Shown: one piece after another, positions 20,432 to 31,022 of the stretch
Position numbering within the stretch: the first letter of the stretch is position 1
Layout: every line of letters starts with the position of its first letter
Source of the DNA: Tetrapyrgos nigripes
Taxonomy: Eukaryota > Basidiomycota > Agaricomycetes > Agaricales > Campanellaceae
NCBI GenBank assembly: GCA_013368315.1
Contig: JAACJM010000063.1
Coordinates: 310,001 to 374,000, forward strand
Reading direction: 5' to 3'
DNA: 64,000 nucleotides
Notes under the pieces: generated by a model
Told to the model about the DNA's origin: nothing
The model's database searches: none
The model's input: the letters and a program-made list of their open reading frames with translations, nothing else
Position numbers and translations under genes: made by a program

Positions 20432-21547
20432 ATGTCTTCCACTCCTAACTCCATTACTCCCTGCGCCAAGTGTTCCAGCGTCGACCACGATTTCCAGGCC
20501 TGCAAGACCTTCTCCTTCGCCTACGATCCTTCGAGCACCACCGATTGTCAAGCCTTGGTCGAATATGTTCCGCCCTTTCCCGCTCCTACTCCTACGGTAT
20601 GTATCAGACCTCTTCAAAAGGAAATTTGTGGCGCTGATACTTCTCCCGACGTCTCTGATCAGCTCTCTCTTTCCTGCCACAACAAATCCGATCCCGTATC
20701 CATCCTCCAGGAAGGATTTCGTAACCCCTTCCTTCGACTTCTTATCTGGTATCTCTTTAGAGAGGCCACCTTGTCCAAGCCGTTGACCGACGACCAGATG
20801 ATGAATGTACCGGACGACGAGGGTGGGGAGTGCATTATCAAGTTCACTCCCGAGGTTGCTGCTAGGATCTTGGAGGAACTTAGGCTTCTAGCGAAGATGG
20901 TCGTCACTGCTGCTACTGGACTCGGTAACCCCAACAACTCCTCACCTCCTTCTATTCCTCGCGACGTCCTCGAACTCGAGTGGTCCGATTCCCCTCTGCG
21001 TAACGTCTTCCCTCACCTCTCACTCGTCCTTAACCCTATGGATCGAACTATCCTCGATGCACACGCGAAATCTAGGCAGGGACTTCAGGAACAGTACGCC
21101 ATCTTACAATTCGTTGCTCGACAATACGCTCGTTGGATTGTCGATCAAGTCTTACGTTCAATCCGTAAAGGCTATCTCTCGGAGTGTAATTGGGGGGCAA
21201 TTTTTGGACTCACTCAGGACGAAACTCTGACCTTACTCACTCGAAGGTCGCTTCAGGAATTGGAGATTGAAAAGAGAAGGGTCGAGGAAAAGAAAGCGAT
21301 GAGTATTAGAGGACGAGAATCTAGAAGAAAGGCATTAGGAGTTGATGATGAAGCTGCGAGGGCTGGAGCGTTGATTTTGCACCCAACGGAGTCCACTATG
21401 GCGAAGCAGGGACTACTAGCTCCTTACGACCCTACTAATCCCGGATGGACGACCGACGTCTACTCTCTCTCCACCGAGATCACCGAGGATGAAGAGGACT
21501 GGGAAGATGTACTTAAGCTGGTTACAGAGGACTTTGGATCGGAGTAA
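20432..21547 (+). CDS. Third ORF of the retrotransposon: 371-aa protein with N-terminal CCHC knuckle
   Basis: ATG 20432 in a good context (ACGACATGTC) to TAA 21545-21547. The function is unknown. Residues 11-24 read CAKCSSVDHDFQAC, an exact CX2CX4HX4C zinc knuckle like that of the element's own Gag. The rest shows a helical region (EVAARILEELRLLAKMVV), a basic coiled-coil-like stretch (LEIEKRRVEEKKAMSIRGRE) and an acidic tail (EITEDEEDWEDVLKLVTEDF). There is no signal peptide and no transmembrane segment, so it does not look like an envelope protein. It lies on the element's strand between pol and the 3' LTR, with no stops. Possible roles are an RNA-binding accessory protein or a captured host gene. 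I know of no named family for it. Confidence 0.85.
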   Translation: MSSTPNSITPCAKCSSVDHDFQACKTFSFAYDPSSTTDCQALVEYVPPFPAPTPTVCIRPLQKEICGADTSPDVSDQLSLSCHNKSDPVSILQEGFRNPFLRLLIWYLFREATLSKPLTDDQMMNVPDDEGGECIIKFTPEVAARILEELRLLAKMVVTAATGLGNPNNSSPPSIPRDVLELEWSDSPLRNVFPHLSLVLNPMDRTILDAHAKSRQGLQEQYAILQFVARQYARWIVDQVLRSIRKGYLSECNWGAIFGLTQDETLTLLTRRSLQELEIEKRRVEEKKAMSIRGRESRRKALGVDDEAARAGALILHPTESTMAKQGLLAPYDPTNPGWTTDVYSLSTEITEDEEDWEDVLKLVTEDFGSE

Positions 21548-21550
21548 GTC

Positions 21551-21566
21551 GAAGCTGGGGGGGCTC
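21551..21566 (+). promoter_or_regulatory. Polypurine tract for plus-strand priming
   Basis: GAAGCTGGGGGGGCTC lies directly before the 3' LTR. The run of seven G is the expected RNase H-resistant primer position for LTR elements. The final CTC before TGTAACG is unusual for a tract that normally abuts the LTR. Confidence 0.6.
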
Positions 21567-21999
21567 TGTAACGGATCTTAGCGCAATTTCTTTATCTAAT
21601 CTTCGACTAACTCCTTTTGCATTCATTATCTTACTTTTAGCTATTCATAGATAATCTCTTCATGACTAGGGACTGACTCCAAATGACTCGATGTATAGAA
21701 TGTTCGTTACTCTACCTGAAGGATCACCAGTACTCTAGTAGATCAGTAAAGTAGTACTTATATAGCTCACATGTATTAGATCGAGGGACAATTCTTACTG
21801 TGTTATACCTTCTATTGAAGTGTGATTCTTAAGTAGTCTAAGTAAAGCTTGGCGCTTACTTGCTTCTTAACAACCCGAACGCTAACTAGCTGCTCCGTGC
21901 GCTACTAGTATTCGTGATAACGTCGTTTGAACGTATTGAGACCAATTAACTGAGTTTATTGAACCTAACGAGTATAAAAGATTATCCTATTCTTTTACA
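21567..21999 (+). repeat. 3' LTR
   Basis: Same length (433) as the 5' LTR, and the same sequence on line-by-line comparison. Followed by GAAGG (22000-22004), the right copy of the target-site duplication. Confidence 0.97.
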
Positions 22000-22004
22000 G
22001 AAGG

Positions 22005-22588
22005 AGAGAACTCGAAAGAGGTAGAATTTTGATATCAAGGAGAGTAGTGAGAAGAAAATGAAGAGAGAGAGTTTAGGAACCCTCACCTATCCGAGACTAG
22101 GTGGAGGGAAGGAACCATGACCTCACCACCCTCGTCAAAGTGGATCATGGATGTACAAGGGAGAGGGTAAGGTGAACGGGGAAGGTGGCGGGTGAGTGAA
22201 AAAACAAGAACAAAAGGAAAATTGAAAGGCTCGAGCGTCCTCGAGGGAAGAAAGGTGAGAGCAAGGACGTTTAACCTCGCTGCTTAAAGGAGATCACCGT
22301 ATGAAACGAGTAGCAAAGTTTGATCATCGAAACGTGTGGTACAACGCTTCTCCTAAGCTTCCGGAAACAGATTTCGGGGTCCATTCTGATATGTCGTCGC
22401 CCGCTGCACGATTAGACTACATTAAACGAATTTTAACCACGACTAATTATCTTGTCGCTGCGTTTGATGAAATTTCGTGCCAGATTGAGTAGGAGGATCA
22501 CGGGGAGCCCTGAAACAGCGACTCCCCTGCGTACGATTGTATTTTTAGTACATGCGACTCGGCAAAGGCTAACATACATAAGATGTAA
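22005..22588. other. Right flank of the retrotransposon, no supported gene
   Basis: Purine-rich sequence follows the insertion. A 63-codon ATG frame (22301-22492) and an overlapping one are present but have no supporting splice or family signal. Confidence 0.3.
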
Positions 22589-22822
22589 ATACTGGGGCAA
22601 AGGGCCATCGCTTCGCGTGGCAAATTACGAGGCCCTTTCACGTTCTAACTCAGGTTATGCAGAAGGGAGGGAGAATCAGTCGAAAGTGAGAGGGAAGAAG
22701 GGCGTTAAGCAGACCAATTTGACATGCTGGCATGACATCATGGTTATTGACATCAACGGTCCTTGGATCTGGTCCAGACGGTTGTCGGGAAGGGCAAAGA
22801 CCAGCTGTGGCAATGAAAAGGG
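22589..22822 (+). repeat. Dispersed repeat, copy A (uninterrupted)
   Basis: Shares long blocks with copy B: AAAGGGCCATCGCTTCGCGT (one mismatch), the TAACTCAGGTTATGCAGAA block, GAAGAAGGGCGTTAAGCAGA, and the block from GGTTATTGACATCAACG to TTGTCGGGAAGGGCAAAGAC. In copy B a 638-bp element splits the repeat between CATGACATC and GGTTATTG; here those two are contiguous (around 22731-22741). Copy A is thus the empty-site reference. A 137-codon frame crosses it but has no recognisable domain. Confidence 0.8.
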
Positions 22823-22970
22823 GTGGGAGTTTGAGGTCGTGGTAAAATTTTTGAGGTCAACATAAGTTAACTCGGCCTTTAAGAGGCCTCGTAAAATGGG
22901 AGTGGAGAGCGGGTAACGCAAAAACAACTGAGTAATACTGTGAATGAAGAAAGAATGATAAGAGACGTAC

Positions 22971-23037
22971 CCGAGAGACTCGTGAGTGGCAAATGGGGAA
23001 AGAAAGAATGAGATGTGGAAAACGAGTCTCTCGGGGC
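22971..23037. repeat. Inverted repeat, 14-bp arms
   Basis: CCCGAGAGACTCGT at 22971-22984 and its exact reverse complement ACGAGTCTCTCGGG at 23024-23037 can fold into a hairpin with a roughly 39-base loop. Whether it ends a small element or is chance is unclear; no duplication seen outside. Confidence 0.5.
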
Positions 23038-23333
23038 TATAAGTACATGGTAAGTCGTTAACGGCGAGATCAAGTCTTACTAGTAGACATAGAGTGGAGA
23101 AAAACGAATATCACAGGAAAAAGACGAAACAAAGAATTTAATCAAGTAAGGAGACAAGATTCTGGAAAATTTTGTGGAAAGGAGAATAAGCAAAACGGGG
23201 GTCAAATTTCGATGAAAGCTGACGCCTAAGCCACGGAGGCACAACAATGAGGACGGCGAGTCCGACGCACGGAGCGTTGAGACGAATGATAAGCGAAATT
23301 ATAAGTAGTACTTACGATGATAATTAGACCTTT

Positions 23334-23662
23334 CATCAGTATTTTGACAAATCTCTGGTCCGCTGGTGCCTGCCAAAATTTGGCGGGCGCCAGTGGAAAC
23401 CAGTTACCAGATGCTAAGCGAGCTTAAGCGACCAGCCAAGTCAAAACTCCCACCAGTAGAAATCTTAAATTGCGATGTGTGAAGCTTCCTCCCTGCTGAT
23501 GCCCTCTGTAAGATGTTAGAATACGTTGATTTGTGTGTAAGACAATGTGTATGATAGGAATATAGGGCAGGATACAAGGGGAGGAAGATACATGCACGCA
23601 AAATTATGGGTACCAGCCGAACCAGTGGGAAAGTCCGCCAGAACTTTGTCAAAACACTGATG
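23334..23662. mobile_element. Inverted-repeat element with an internal hairpin (MITE-like, about 329 bp)
   Basis: The left end reads CATCAGTATTTTGACAAA and the reverse complement of the right end CATCAGTGTTTTGACAAA; both continue into TCTGG after two different bases. Just inside the left end, CCGCTGGTGCCTGCCAAA faces TTTGGCGGGCGCCAGTGG, a near-perfect 18-bp hairpin. There is no transposase frame, only an 82-codon minus frame that looks accidental. I cannot fix the duplication size, so the superfamily is open. 22860-23330 beside it has no supported gene. Confidence 0.6.
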
Positions 23663-24479
23663 TTGTAAAGCAGTCTTTAAAACACAAACTATTTTGACAC
23701 TAGAAGTGAACTACACGCCGTATTCTTTTTGTATCTCTTTCAAATAATTGTCGACAGCCTTCATATTTTCCAAAACATGGTATTATTCATTATCTAGGTG
23801 ACTGTACTCAAAATTGCACGTCGAAAAACAGTGCTTTTTGAGGGTGTGACACTTGAAGTTCACTATTGTTTACATTGAGAATTTTATGTGACATATATAG
23901 GAGTTCATGATAAAGGATATAAGCAACATAAACCAGAGAGAAAGTGTTCATCAAGCTACTTACCAAGTAGCTGTTGAGAAAGTTTTCAGACTCTGATGCT
24001 CCATCGAGATTTTGGCCCATCATATCAGGCAGTTGCTCCTGCTCATTCAAACCCTTTTGATAGCAATCAAATGAACAGGAATAGGATAAGGATAGAGTCA
24101 CATACCCTCTAGATATGGAATCCTGGAAAACTGGATGGGCAGAGGACAGGCATCCCAGATATGAGATGCTCTCAACAGGACAAGATGGATCAGAAACACT
24201 TCATATTGTGCCACCAAATACAATTTGGCAGCCCCAGACTAAGCATTGTACTTGATGGACAGGCTTCTGTTATCTGCATCCAGTACATTATCTTTGGCTT
24301 ATTAAAATCTCAACTTCTGTTGTGTGATTCAGAGAAAGTCATGAACATGAACATGTAAATTGAATGGTATTATGAAACATGTACCTGACACAAAAGGAAG
24401 AGAGAGGAGCATTGTTTCTTTGTAGATGCAAAACAATAATGTAGTTCTGGATTGAAACCTGCTAAAATAGTAATCGGGC
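23663..24479. other. Intergenic, nothing supported
   Basis: AT-rich sequence with short frames only (for example minus 23808-24101, not spliced coherently). About 45 bases near 24465-24510 (AATCG..CTTGCCAGC..CCTGGCCTCT) resemble 46912-46955, hinting at another diverged repeat. Confidence 0.3.
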
Positions 24480-24842
24480 TTGCCAGCCAGGCCTGGCCTC
24501 TTCTCACCAAGTACGATCAATGAGCTTATCCATCACCCTCCTCGCTTTTCAAATGATGACGCTGATTGGAGTACCTTCAAATGTGATAGCCATTCACAGT
24601 GTGTCTCCGCAGTCAATTCTGAATGGAAGCGTATCACTAGGACCCTTCCTCCTCTTCTGAAGGCTGATGGTGGTCAATGGGCTCTCTCCTTAGAAATACT
24701 AGAGCATCTGGAGAAGTTCCCATTCAGATCTATGGATCCTCGGTGTCGGGCACGGATGTTTACCATTCTTACTACTAGAACAGTCCAATTTTATCATCAC
24801 ATCTGCCAGGCCATCACTGACAAGTTGATGGCATTGCACTAG
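24480..24842 (+). CDS. Single open frame, unknown protein fragment
   Basis: A 120-codon open frame ends at TAG 24840-24842 with balanced composition: FKCDSHSQCVSAVNSEWKRI, then WALSLEILEHLEKFPFRSMD and RARMFTILTTRTVQFYHHIC. It has no ATG near its start, so an upstream exon or a truncated gene is implied. No family recognised. The flank 24843-25220 holds nothing I can support. Confidence 0.35.
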   Translation: MPARPGLFSPSTINELIHHPPRFSNDDADWSTFKCDSHSQCVSAVNSEWKRITRTLPPLLKADGGQWALSLEILEHLEKFPFRSMDPRCRARMFTILTTRTVQFYHHICQAITDKLMALH

Positions 24843-25220
24843 TGATTTAAAGTCATTGATTAGCTCCAAGTTCTTAGCCTCATTCTCATTTGAAACTTTT
24901 GTCGTTCATTAGTTAGTTCTAATTTACCCTTGTGTCCCTCAGTATTTACGAGGCCGAAGAATGAGGCTGAGTTCTTTACACTGCGTTTCCGCATGTGGCT
25001 ATGTCTAATTGTTACCCCAGTTATTCCTGTTCTTCCTTCCAATTTTACCCGTTTCATTTGTCATTTGTTTGACTCCAGCTTTGTAGCCAGGCCGTAGGCA
25101 AACAATCACATCAGCATCGTTCCGCTTTTCCTTCGCTTCGCATTTATCTCGCTAGCCATTTCCTTCTCACGCTAACGAATATATCAACACCTAATGTTGA
25201 TTTTGGTACGTGGTCTTCTT

Positions 25221-25332
25221 CACGCCGAAAGGACAAAAATATCCGCTCGACGGATAGATGACATTATTGTACTGATATAAGATGTTTCTGTACGTCTTTC
25301 TGCCGAGCAGATATTTTTGTATTTTCGGCGTG
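25221..25332. mobile_element. 112-bp MITE with CAC...GTG ends and CTT duplication
   Basis: The left end is CACGCCGAAAGGACAAAAAT and the reverse complement of the right end is CACGCCGAAAATACAAAAAT. The similarity runs on for about 33 bases in all, so the element is largely two arms around a short middle. CTT lies directly outside both ends (25218-25220 and 25333-25335). CAC/GTG termini and a 3-bp duplication are compatible with the CACTA/CMC group, though the fifth base differs from CACTA. Confidence 0.75.
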
Positions 25333-25335
25333 CTT

Positions 25336-26778
25336 ATCATGCATCTATGCCAATATATATCCTTGCACAAGTCCCTTTCTCTACTCCTGGCATACATAGA
25401 TTTAGTTCAAACAGGTTGTGATTTATGCGCTACTTTGGACTCTTAGTGGAACTTGTGAGGCTCTTGAGCAGGTATAGGGATGTGTAGAGATACTTATACT
25501 TATGCTACGGATGAACTCAAACAGTTCCTGGCGTACTATATCTTGAACGTATATATTTCTTTAACAAGTGCGCATATCTAGTTGACAGGTCAAGTACATA
25601 TATGACATTGACAGGTGGGTATATACATCGGCGGGTCAAGTATATAACATCAAAGGGTGTATTTTTTGTGCAGAATGAACAGCATAGTTGCTTGACCTGT
25701 TGCTTGAAAAATCAGATGCCCCCGGATTTCAATGGCCCTCCCTCCCTATCATAATTCCCCTCGCACTCATCCTCATCACAGTGAGTATGAGATACATACA
25801 CCAACCGGCTGTGTTGGATTTGGTTGTAGTAGACTGGAGAATAGAAGAGTCGTTGTTATTGGGGACACACAAGTGGTACCAGAGTCTGGGTTCACATATC
25901 CACTTTTTTCCCTACTCTTTTTTTAACCTCATCTGCACCCGCGTCAAGCTCAAGCTGAAACCCCACAAATAAACCAGTCCCCACCATTTCCAGTCCCCAC
26001 TATTCCCACCCCTACCTTCCCACCCTCAACCCTGGGACCAGTTGTCTCCTCTACCAAACGTGCGTATCCAAGACAAGCACAACTTCTTCCTGAACCCAAC
26101 CAACTCGGACTCTTTCCACTCCTGTTGTTCATTGATGCCCAGACCAACCTTACGCTGTTAAATGTGGTGTTGTGGGGACTGTAACCCACCTGGGTCAGAT
26201 GTGTCCAATGATGATCAATAGGCATTGGGAGAGGTGTAGTGAGGCTAGTGTTTGCCTCTACTCGCAAAGGACAGGATGAATTGGGAGAATAGAGGATGGA
26301 TGAGGAGGAAGATGGAGGTAGAGATGCTTTGCGGTGAGGCTTCAGTTTCGCTATAGTTGGGGAGTTTGTCGAAGGTGTATTTCCCAATCCTGAAGTGACC
26401 GAAATCTATTCCTGCCTTCACCCTACCCACCACAGCTACCACCGAGATCCCTTCTTCAAGGCGGTCTTCAGCTCAGTACAGCTTCACCCATCTCTTCATA
26501 CCCGACCTGAGTCATCATTACATCAAACCAAGCCACCATATGCCTTCCCCACCTCACCTCAGGTCTGTTTGTTACTGGCATGCCCGCACTTGTATGTAAG
26601 TGGTTATTATCGCATCTTTTTATTGTGGTACATACAGTTTCAGGTGCTAATATTCTCTCTTTTTCCAGCTTCCTAGAACGCACAGCTGGAGGTAGAAGGA
26701 TGAATTCATAAGAGCAACGTAATAATATATAGTCCAATTTCTCCATTTTGTCAATCCGAATCTAGCCGACGCTGGATA
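25336..26778. other. Intergenic, no supported gene
   Basis: Overlapping frames of 60-145 codons occur on both strands (for example minus 25950-26387, Ser/Pro-rich), with no coherent splice structure or domain. 25450-25680 repeats short phrases such as TCAAGTAYATATGACATTGACA, probably a decayed minisatellite. Confidence 0.3.
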
Positions 26779-28921
26779 CTAGACTTGTGGCGTGACTGAA
26801 CAATCCAGAGTATGGGGTGAGCTGGTCAGAAATCAATATTTCAGCTATGTCATTTACAATCATTGAATGAGATGTACTTACCAAAAAGCACCATCAGAGA
26901 AATAATCTTCAACATTCTCATTTGGCAAAGTAGAAATATCAACAGCTGCGAGTGTTGATGGAATGGCCAACCAAATTGTGTCATTAGCCATGTACCTTCC
27001 GACGCACACTCTAAAATTTCTATAAGGCCATAGAGAAAATAGGAAATGTCAAAATTCATGCTCACCTCCGCTCGAACCTGTATGCTAGAATGGAATTTAT
27101 GTTGTCAAAATGTCTATCCTTGCGCAAATGCCTCTCTGGGATGAACCGGTCTGCATCTTCGTAAACAGAAGTGTCATGGGTCATTGCCCTGAGTGATTTG
27201 AATTTGTGCATAAATTATCTCTCCAGCAACTTCAGATTCTGGGTGAAAATACCCACCAGATATTGGCATAGATGGTTGTGCCTACTGGAACGTTGGCTTC
27301 AAAGAGAATCGTCTGTAGACCTACCATTATACTGACCTTTGGGTATGTAGTAACCATCGTAGACAATATCTTCGATGCAGTTATGAGGAACACCTAAAAT
27401 TGGAATGATGAAAATATCACTCTTTTAAAGGAATTCAAATCCACGTACCCATTGGGAGGGCAGGGTGCCAACGCATCACTTCCCTGAAGATAGCCTCGAT
27501 ATAAGGTAAAGAAGGACAGTCGTCAAACGTTGGTATTCCTTCTTTTCCTAGTACAGCGTCAAGCTCCTCTTGACCCTTAGATTGTACGTCGGGATACAGG
27601 CTCATTGCGAGGAAAAAAGTAGAGATAGCTGACATTGTCTAAACGAAACAAGAGGGAGAAAGAGGAAGAAAGAGTGAAAATACGAATTTCAAAAGGACCT
27701 TTGGCAACTCACTGTATCTGCAGCAGCTAGCGACGAAAAAATTGGTGAAAATGAAAGCGAACATCTGCCATAAACTGGAACCCAAACCACTTGATCCTAT
27801 CTATCTCTTCGTCATTATCAGGATCTGTTCGAGACAGTAACTTTCCAATAAGGGACGCATGATTTCCGTCTGATTTCTATGAATCAATATTTCAGTGAAC
27901 CATTTGCATGCAGGTGCTGAAGATGTGTATGCACTGACTATTTTCTCCCGAACAGCATCCCATGGCTTGCTTGCACCTTCCCTCGCTATCTCGCCTAGAG
28001 CATGTATTGTAGCGATAAGACGACCACCCCAAGGAAACCATGAGGGTAAGAGATGGATAAATGGAATATATTTGTAGCCATCCCAGCCTGGAATGATGCT
28101 GTTTTCAAAAGTGTCAATGGCTTCTCGGTTCCGAGTGGGCATTTCCTCCTCGTTGCTGGAGATATCTAGGCCGTATATTGACAAGAACATGATGTTTTGA
28201 GATAACCTGTGGGCATAAAGATGGTAAGAAGGTGAACTACAACTTATCAAGGGACAAAGAGACGAGAAGAGACGAGAAGACTCTGAAAACTCACGTAGCT
28301 ATCTGACCTTTCAGAGTGCTCTCTGACAAAACCACTCCCTTAACAAATAACCAGACTTGTTCGGTTTGAATCGGATGGAATTGAACCGTTGATTCTGCGT
28401 GGAGGTTTTGATGGAAGAGTTTCCGGGTCTTTCTCCATTGTTTTGAGTAGGGTATTTGGCCTGTAAGGAGTAAGACAGGTCTAATTTAGATCGGATCATC
28501 GATAAAGGACCAAGAGACTCACTTAGGCCATCTAACAAATTAGATCTATGTGATACAGTGGGTGTCTATAAGATTCCTACGATAACCGTACGAGCTTCAA
28601 GACTTACACTATCTCATCCACTCGCGTATGTGGCCTATCAGAAGTGACCCTAGCCTGTTTATCAAGGATGTCTCTAGCGGTCTCAAGGGTGTTGATGACC
28701 ACGTAGTGTTTGCTGAAGCGGGAGAAGTGAATGAGGTCCCCTGAAAGTGACAGAGAAAGAAGGAATGTTATTATTATTATTGCTGTGAAACCCAGTGCTG
28801 CGCCATGTTTCTTCCCCCATTCTATGTGCGTCAACCAAAATTTCTTCGTTGGGATTTTGGCGTTGGGGAGGCCGAGATACGGAAAGCCTTTCGGTCCAGG
28901 TGGATATAGATATGGATACAC
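26779..28921 (-). pseudogene. Decayed cytochrome P450 monooxygenase gene
   Basis: Minus-strand pieces follow the P450 order. At 28921 PPGPKGFPYLGLPNAKIP, then WLTHIEWGKKHGAALGF, then VVINTLETARDILDKQAR and SDRP. Near 28440-28310 come WRKTRKLFHQNLHAESTVQF and ESTLKGQIAT. The K-helix region at 27630-27435 reads YIEAIFREVMRWHPALPMG (ExxR present), then GVPHNCIEDIVYDGYYIPKG. Next are MTHDTSVYEDADRFIPERHL and the heme loop as FRVCVGRYMAN, followed by a short tail to TAG 26779. Signs of decay: no ATG and no membrane anchor before the proline-rich hinge, the FGFG part of the heme signature is missing, and several frame breaks. An intact version would oxidise small molecules at the ER. Alternative: a live gene whose introns I mis-joined. 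Confidence 0.7.
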
Positions 28922-29299
28922 TTGAAGATAGTACTTTTTCCGAACGCTTTGACGTAGCTTCAGTCAAACGAAATAACGGAATACTCGTGGATGATATGGC
29001 TTACAGGGGTCCAACCTCGGGAAAATTTTTTCTGACCGCACCTAAAATAGGGTGTTTTGAGCTTGTTTTAAGCTAATTACCTACAGCTGTAAAGTGTCAG
29101 GACTTTTCCACTTCGTCTTGGCCACTTATTCCACAAGAAGTTGCAAATATGCAACACATACTTGTCATGAGTGGAGTTGGGGCATGCCTGGATATCTTAT
29201 CTCGTCTCTTTTTGCAGGATTAAGCTAGGGTTAGGGCTTATGATATCTTATCTTTGTATCATGTGACAGCAGATATACCATATAAGGCAGGTGGAGGGA

Positions 29300-29720
29300 G
29301 GGGGGGGGGGTCTAGCGAGGCCACTAAAAATTTTTCTGAGTGGATGTAAAAAAATTTTTAGCTGCCTCCCCCTTGGATTTAAGCCTTAAAAAAGTCTACG
29401 AACACCTTTAAGGCCTTAAGCTTGGGCTTAAAGATCTCGGCTAGGTCTTGGCTAAGTGTCGGCGGGTGGTTGGGAGGAGTAAAGGTGGTTCTTCTAGCTG
29501 GGAGCACTCACATTCACGTAGAAATCATCTATGAAGCATTCCGGTGAAGAGATATGTGTACTCTATCACTGATAAATTAGCATGAATAATTTCTGATGGA
29601 CCCTCTGTCTCACCAACAGCTTTGACCTCTTAAGCCTTTAACCTACCCCTTAAATTTAAGGGCTTAAGGCCTTTAAGGCTTAAAGATTCTCAGACCCCCA
29701 TTTAAGGCCTTAAAGGGGAT
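29300..29720. repeat. Palindrome-rich block of TTAAGGCC-type motifs
   Basis: Begins with a run of ten G, then the facing pair CTAAAAATTTTT / AAAAATTTTTAG. It is followed by many copies of TTAAGCC, GGCTTAA, TTAAGGCCTTAA and CTTTAAGG, often self-complementary. No coding frame. The pattern suggests a decayed inverted-repeat element or a slippage-prone island. Confidence 0.5.
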
Positions 29721-31022
29721 AATTTGGTGCTTTTGGAATGCAATCCCACTTATCAACTTGTTTGTGACATCATGATTGTGAGAGTCTTTGGCACAGAATG
29801 GCAGAGAATGACTGGGCAGGAGAAAGTTAAGGCTTTCAAAAATTTAAGGAATATAAAAGAGGATACAATTGCAAAGGGTTAAGTCATGTGTAACTCCCAG
29901 AGTTGAAGTCATTAGTTGGTCACTAGAGACTGACACATACTGTACCATTTTGAAGAAGTGTTCAGTCAGTTTTGGCTGTGGCAGTTTTGACCAGTTCACT
30001 CACATCAGGAAACCTGCAAGTTGCCTGCAGCTGCTTGTAAGTGCTTTCACAAGCATAAAAAGCTGAGAAAAGCCAGCCAGCTCACCAGTAACCTGCTGGG
30101 TCTAATTTTCTGCAAGTGCAAAAGTTCAACAAGTGATTGTGCTTCACAGGCTAGGTAATTTTGTCCTCCCTCCCTTCAAAACATGTTTCATTACTGTAAA
30201 AAAGGTTTTGGAAGTACTAACTTAGCATAATGAGTCCAGAGGATGCACTGAGAAATCCCATTTTTGGTGCAAAGTGGTCATGGCAAGCGGAAAAGCTGGA
30301 AAAGCCTCCCCACAAATTACCCCATTTCCTGATGCAGTTCAAAACGCTAAGCCTCTCTATGCTGAATCAGCTTGTTGATGAGGGGAGAATGCCCTAGGAG
30401 GAGTCTGAAACCTAGGGGTGGCTATGGCAAGAGTGAGTGACACTGTTATGAGGCCCTTTAGGGTCTCATTCTTATAATCTGATATTTCCACGTGTGGCTA
30501 TGTTGTTTAGATACCTCGGCATCCGGTCTTTTTTTGTCACTTGAAGGCCAACACCGGCATTTGCTGTCAGACCATGTGCCTTTGTAAGGGGTTGTTTCGT
30601 ATATGGTAATCTTATCATCTCGCTTACTTAGCCCTCTTAAATTTTCCTTATCGATTACTTACACAATAACTTTTCTTCGTGTCTTTGACCTTCATTGCGT
30701 ACTTTATATCTCTCTACTGTCCATTTCACAGAATAGAAAGAGGTCTACTTGTATGTCTAGGTCCGAGTTGAGAGGAACTGTTACAGCCTTGCATCGTGAT
30801 GGAGCTCAATGAAAATGTACCAATAAAAATAACGGCCTCGTTATTGCCACACAACGCGGTGGCCCACCAAACCTTCATTTGGGGAATATCTTTGAGTAGC
30901 ATATATGGGAAGGCCAAGGGTCATTTTCAAAGACGCATCACTAGAACTACATATGTATGTAAATATAACACAGTCATGTGGTGTTTTTTACCAGGGGAGT
31001 TGGGGATCGACTCCCTGGCTAA
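29721..31022. other. Intergenic, nothing supported
   Basis: Only 60-80 codon frames without domains. C/T-rich stretches occur near 30600-30720. Confidence 0.3.

Larger units (their letters stand above)
12699..21999 (+). mobile_element. Complete Ty3/gypsy chromovirus LTR retrotransposon (9.3 kb)
   Basis: The element has 433-bp LTRs (12699-13131 and 21567-21999) that begin TGTAACGG and end TTTTACA; I found no difference between them on direct comparison. It carries a primer-site region, gag, a pol in the order protease-RT-RNase H-integrase-chromodomain, a third ORF, a G-rich tract just before the 3' LTR, and a 5-bp GAAGG duplication. All three ORFs are open. LTRs are identical when an element integrates, so the insertion is recent and the copy may be active. 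The chromodomain on integrase places it in the chromovirus branch, whose members are thought to target chromatin marks. The third ORF is not part of the usual gag-pol plan. Confidence 0.97.

Noticed and set aside
20369..20680. Minus-strand 103-codon frame opposite the third ORF
   Set aside because: It is a shadow of the plus-strand ORF with Gly/Arg-rich composition and no support.
24463..24510. Possible repeat shared with 46905-46955
   Set aside because: Only about 45 bases with several mismatches and no boundary structure; too short to call an element.
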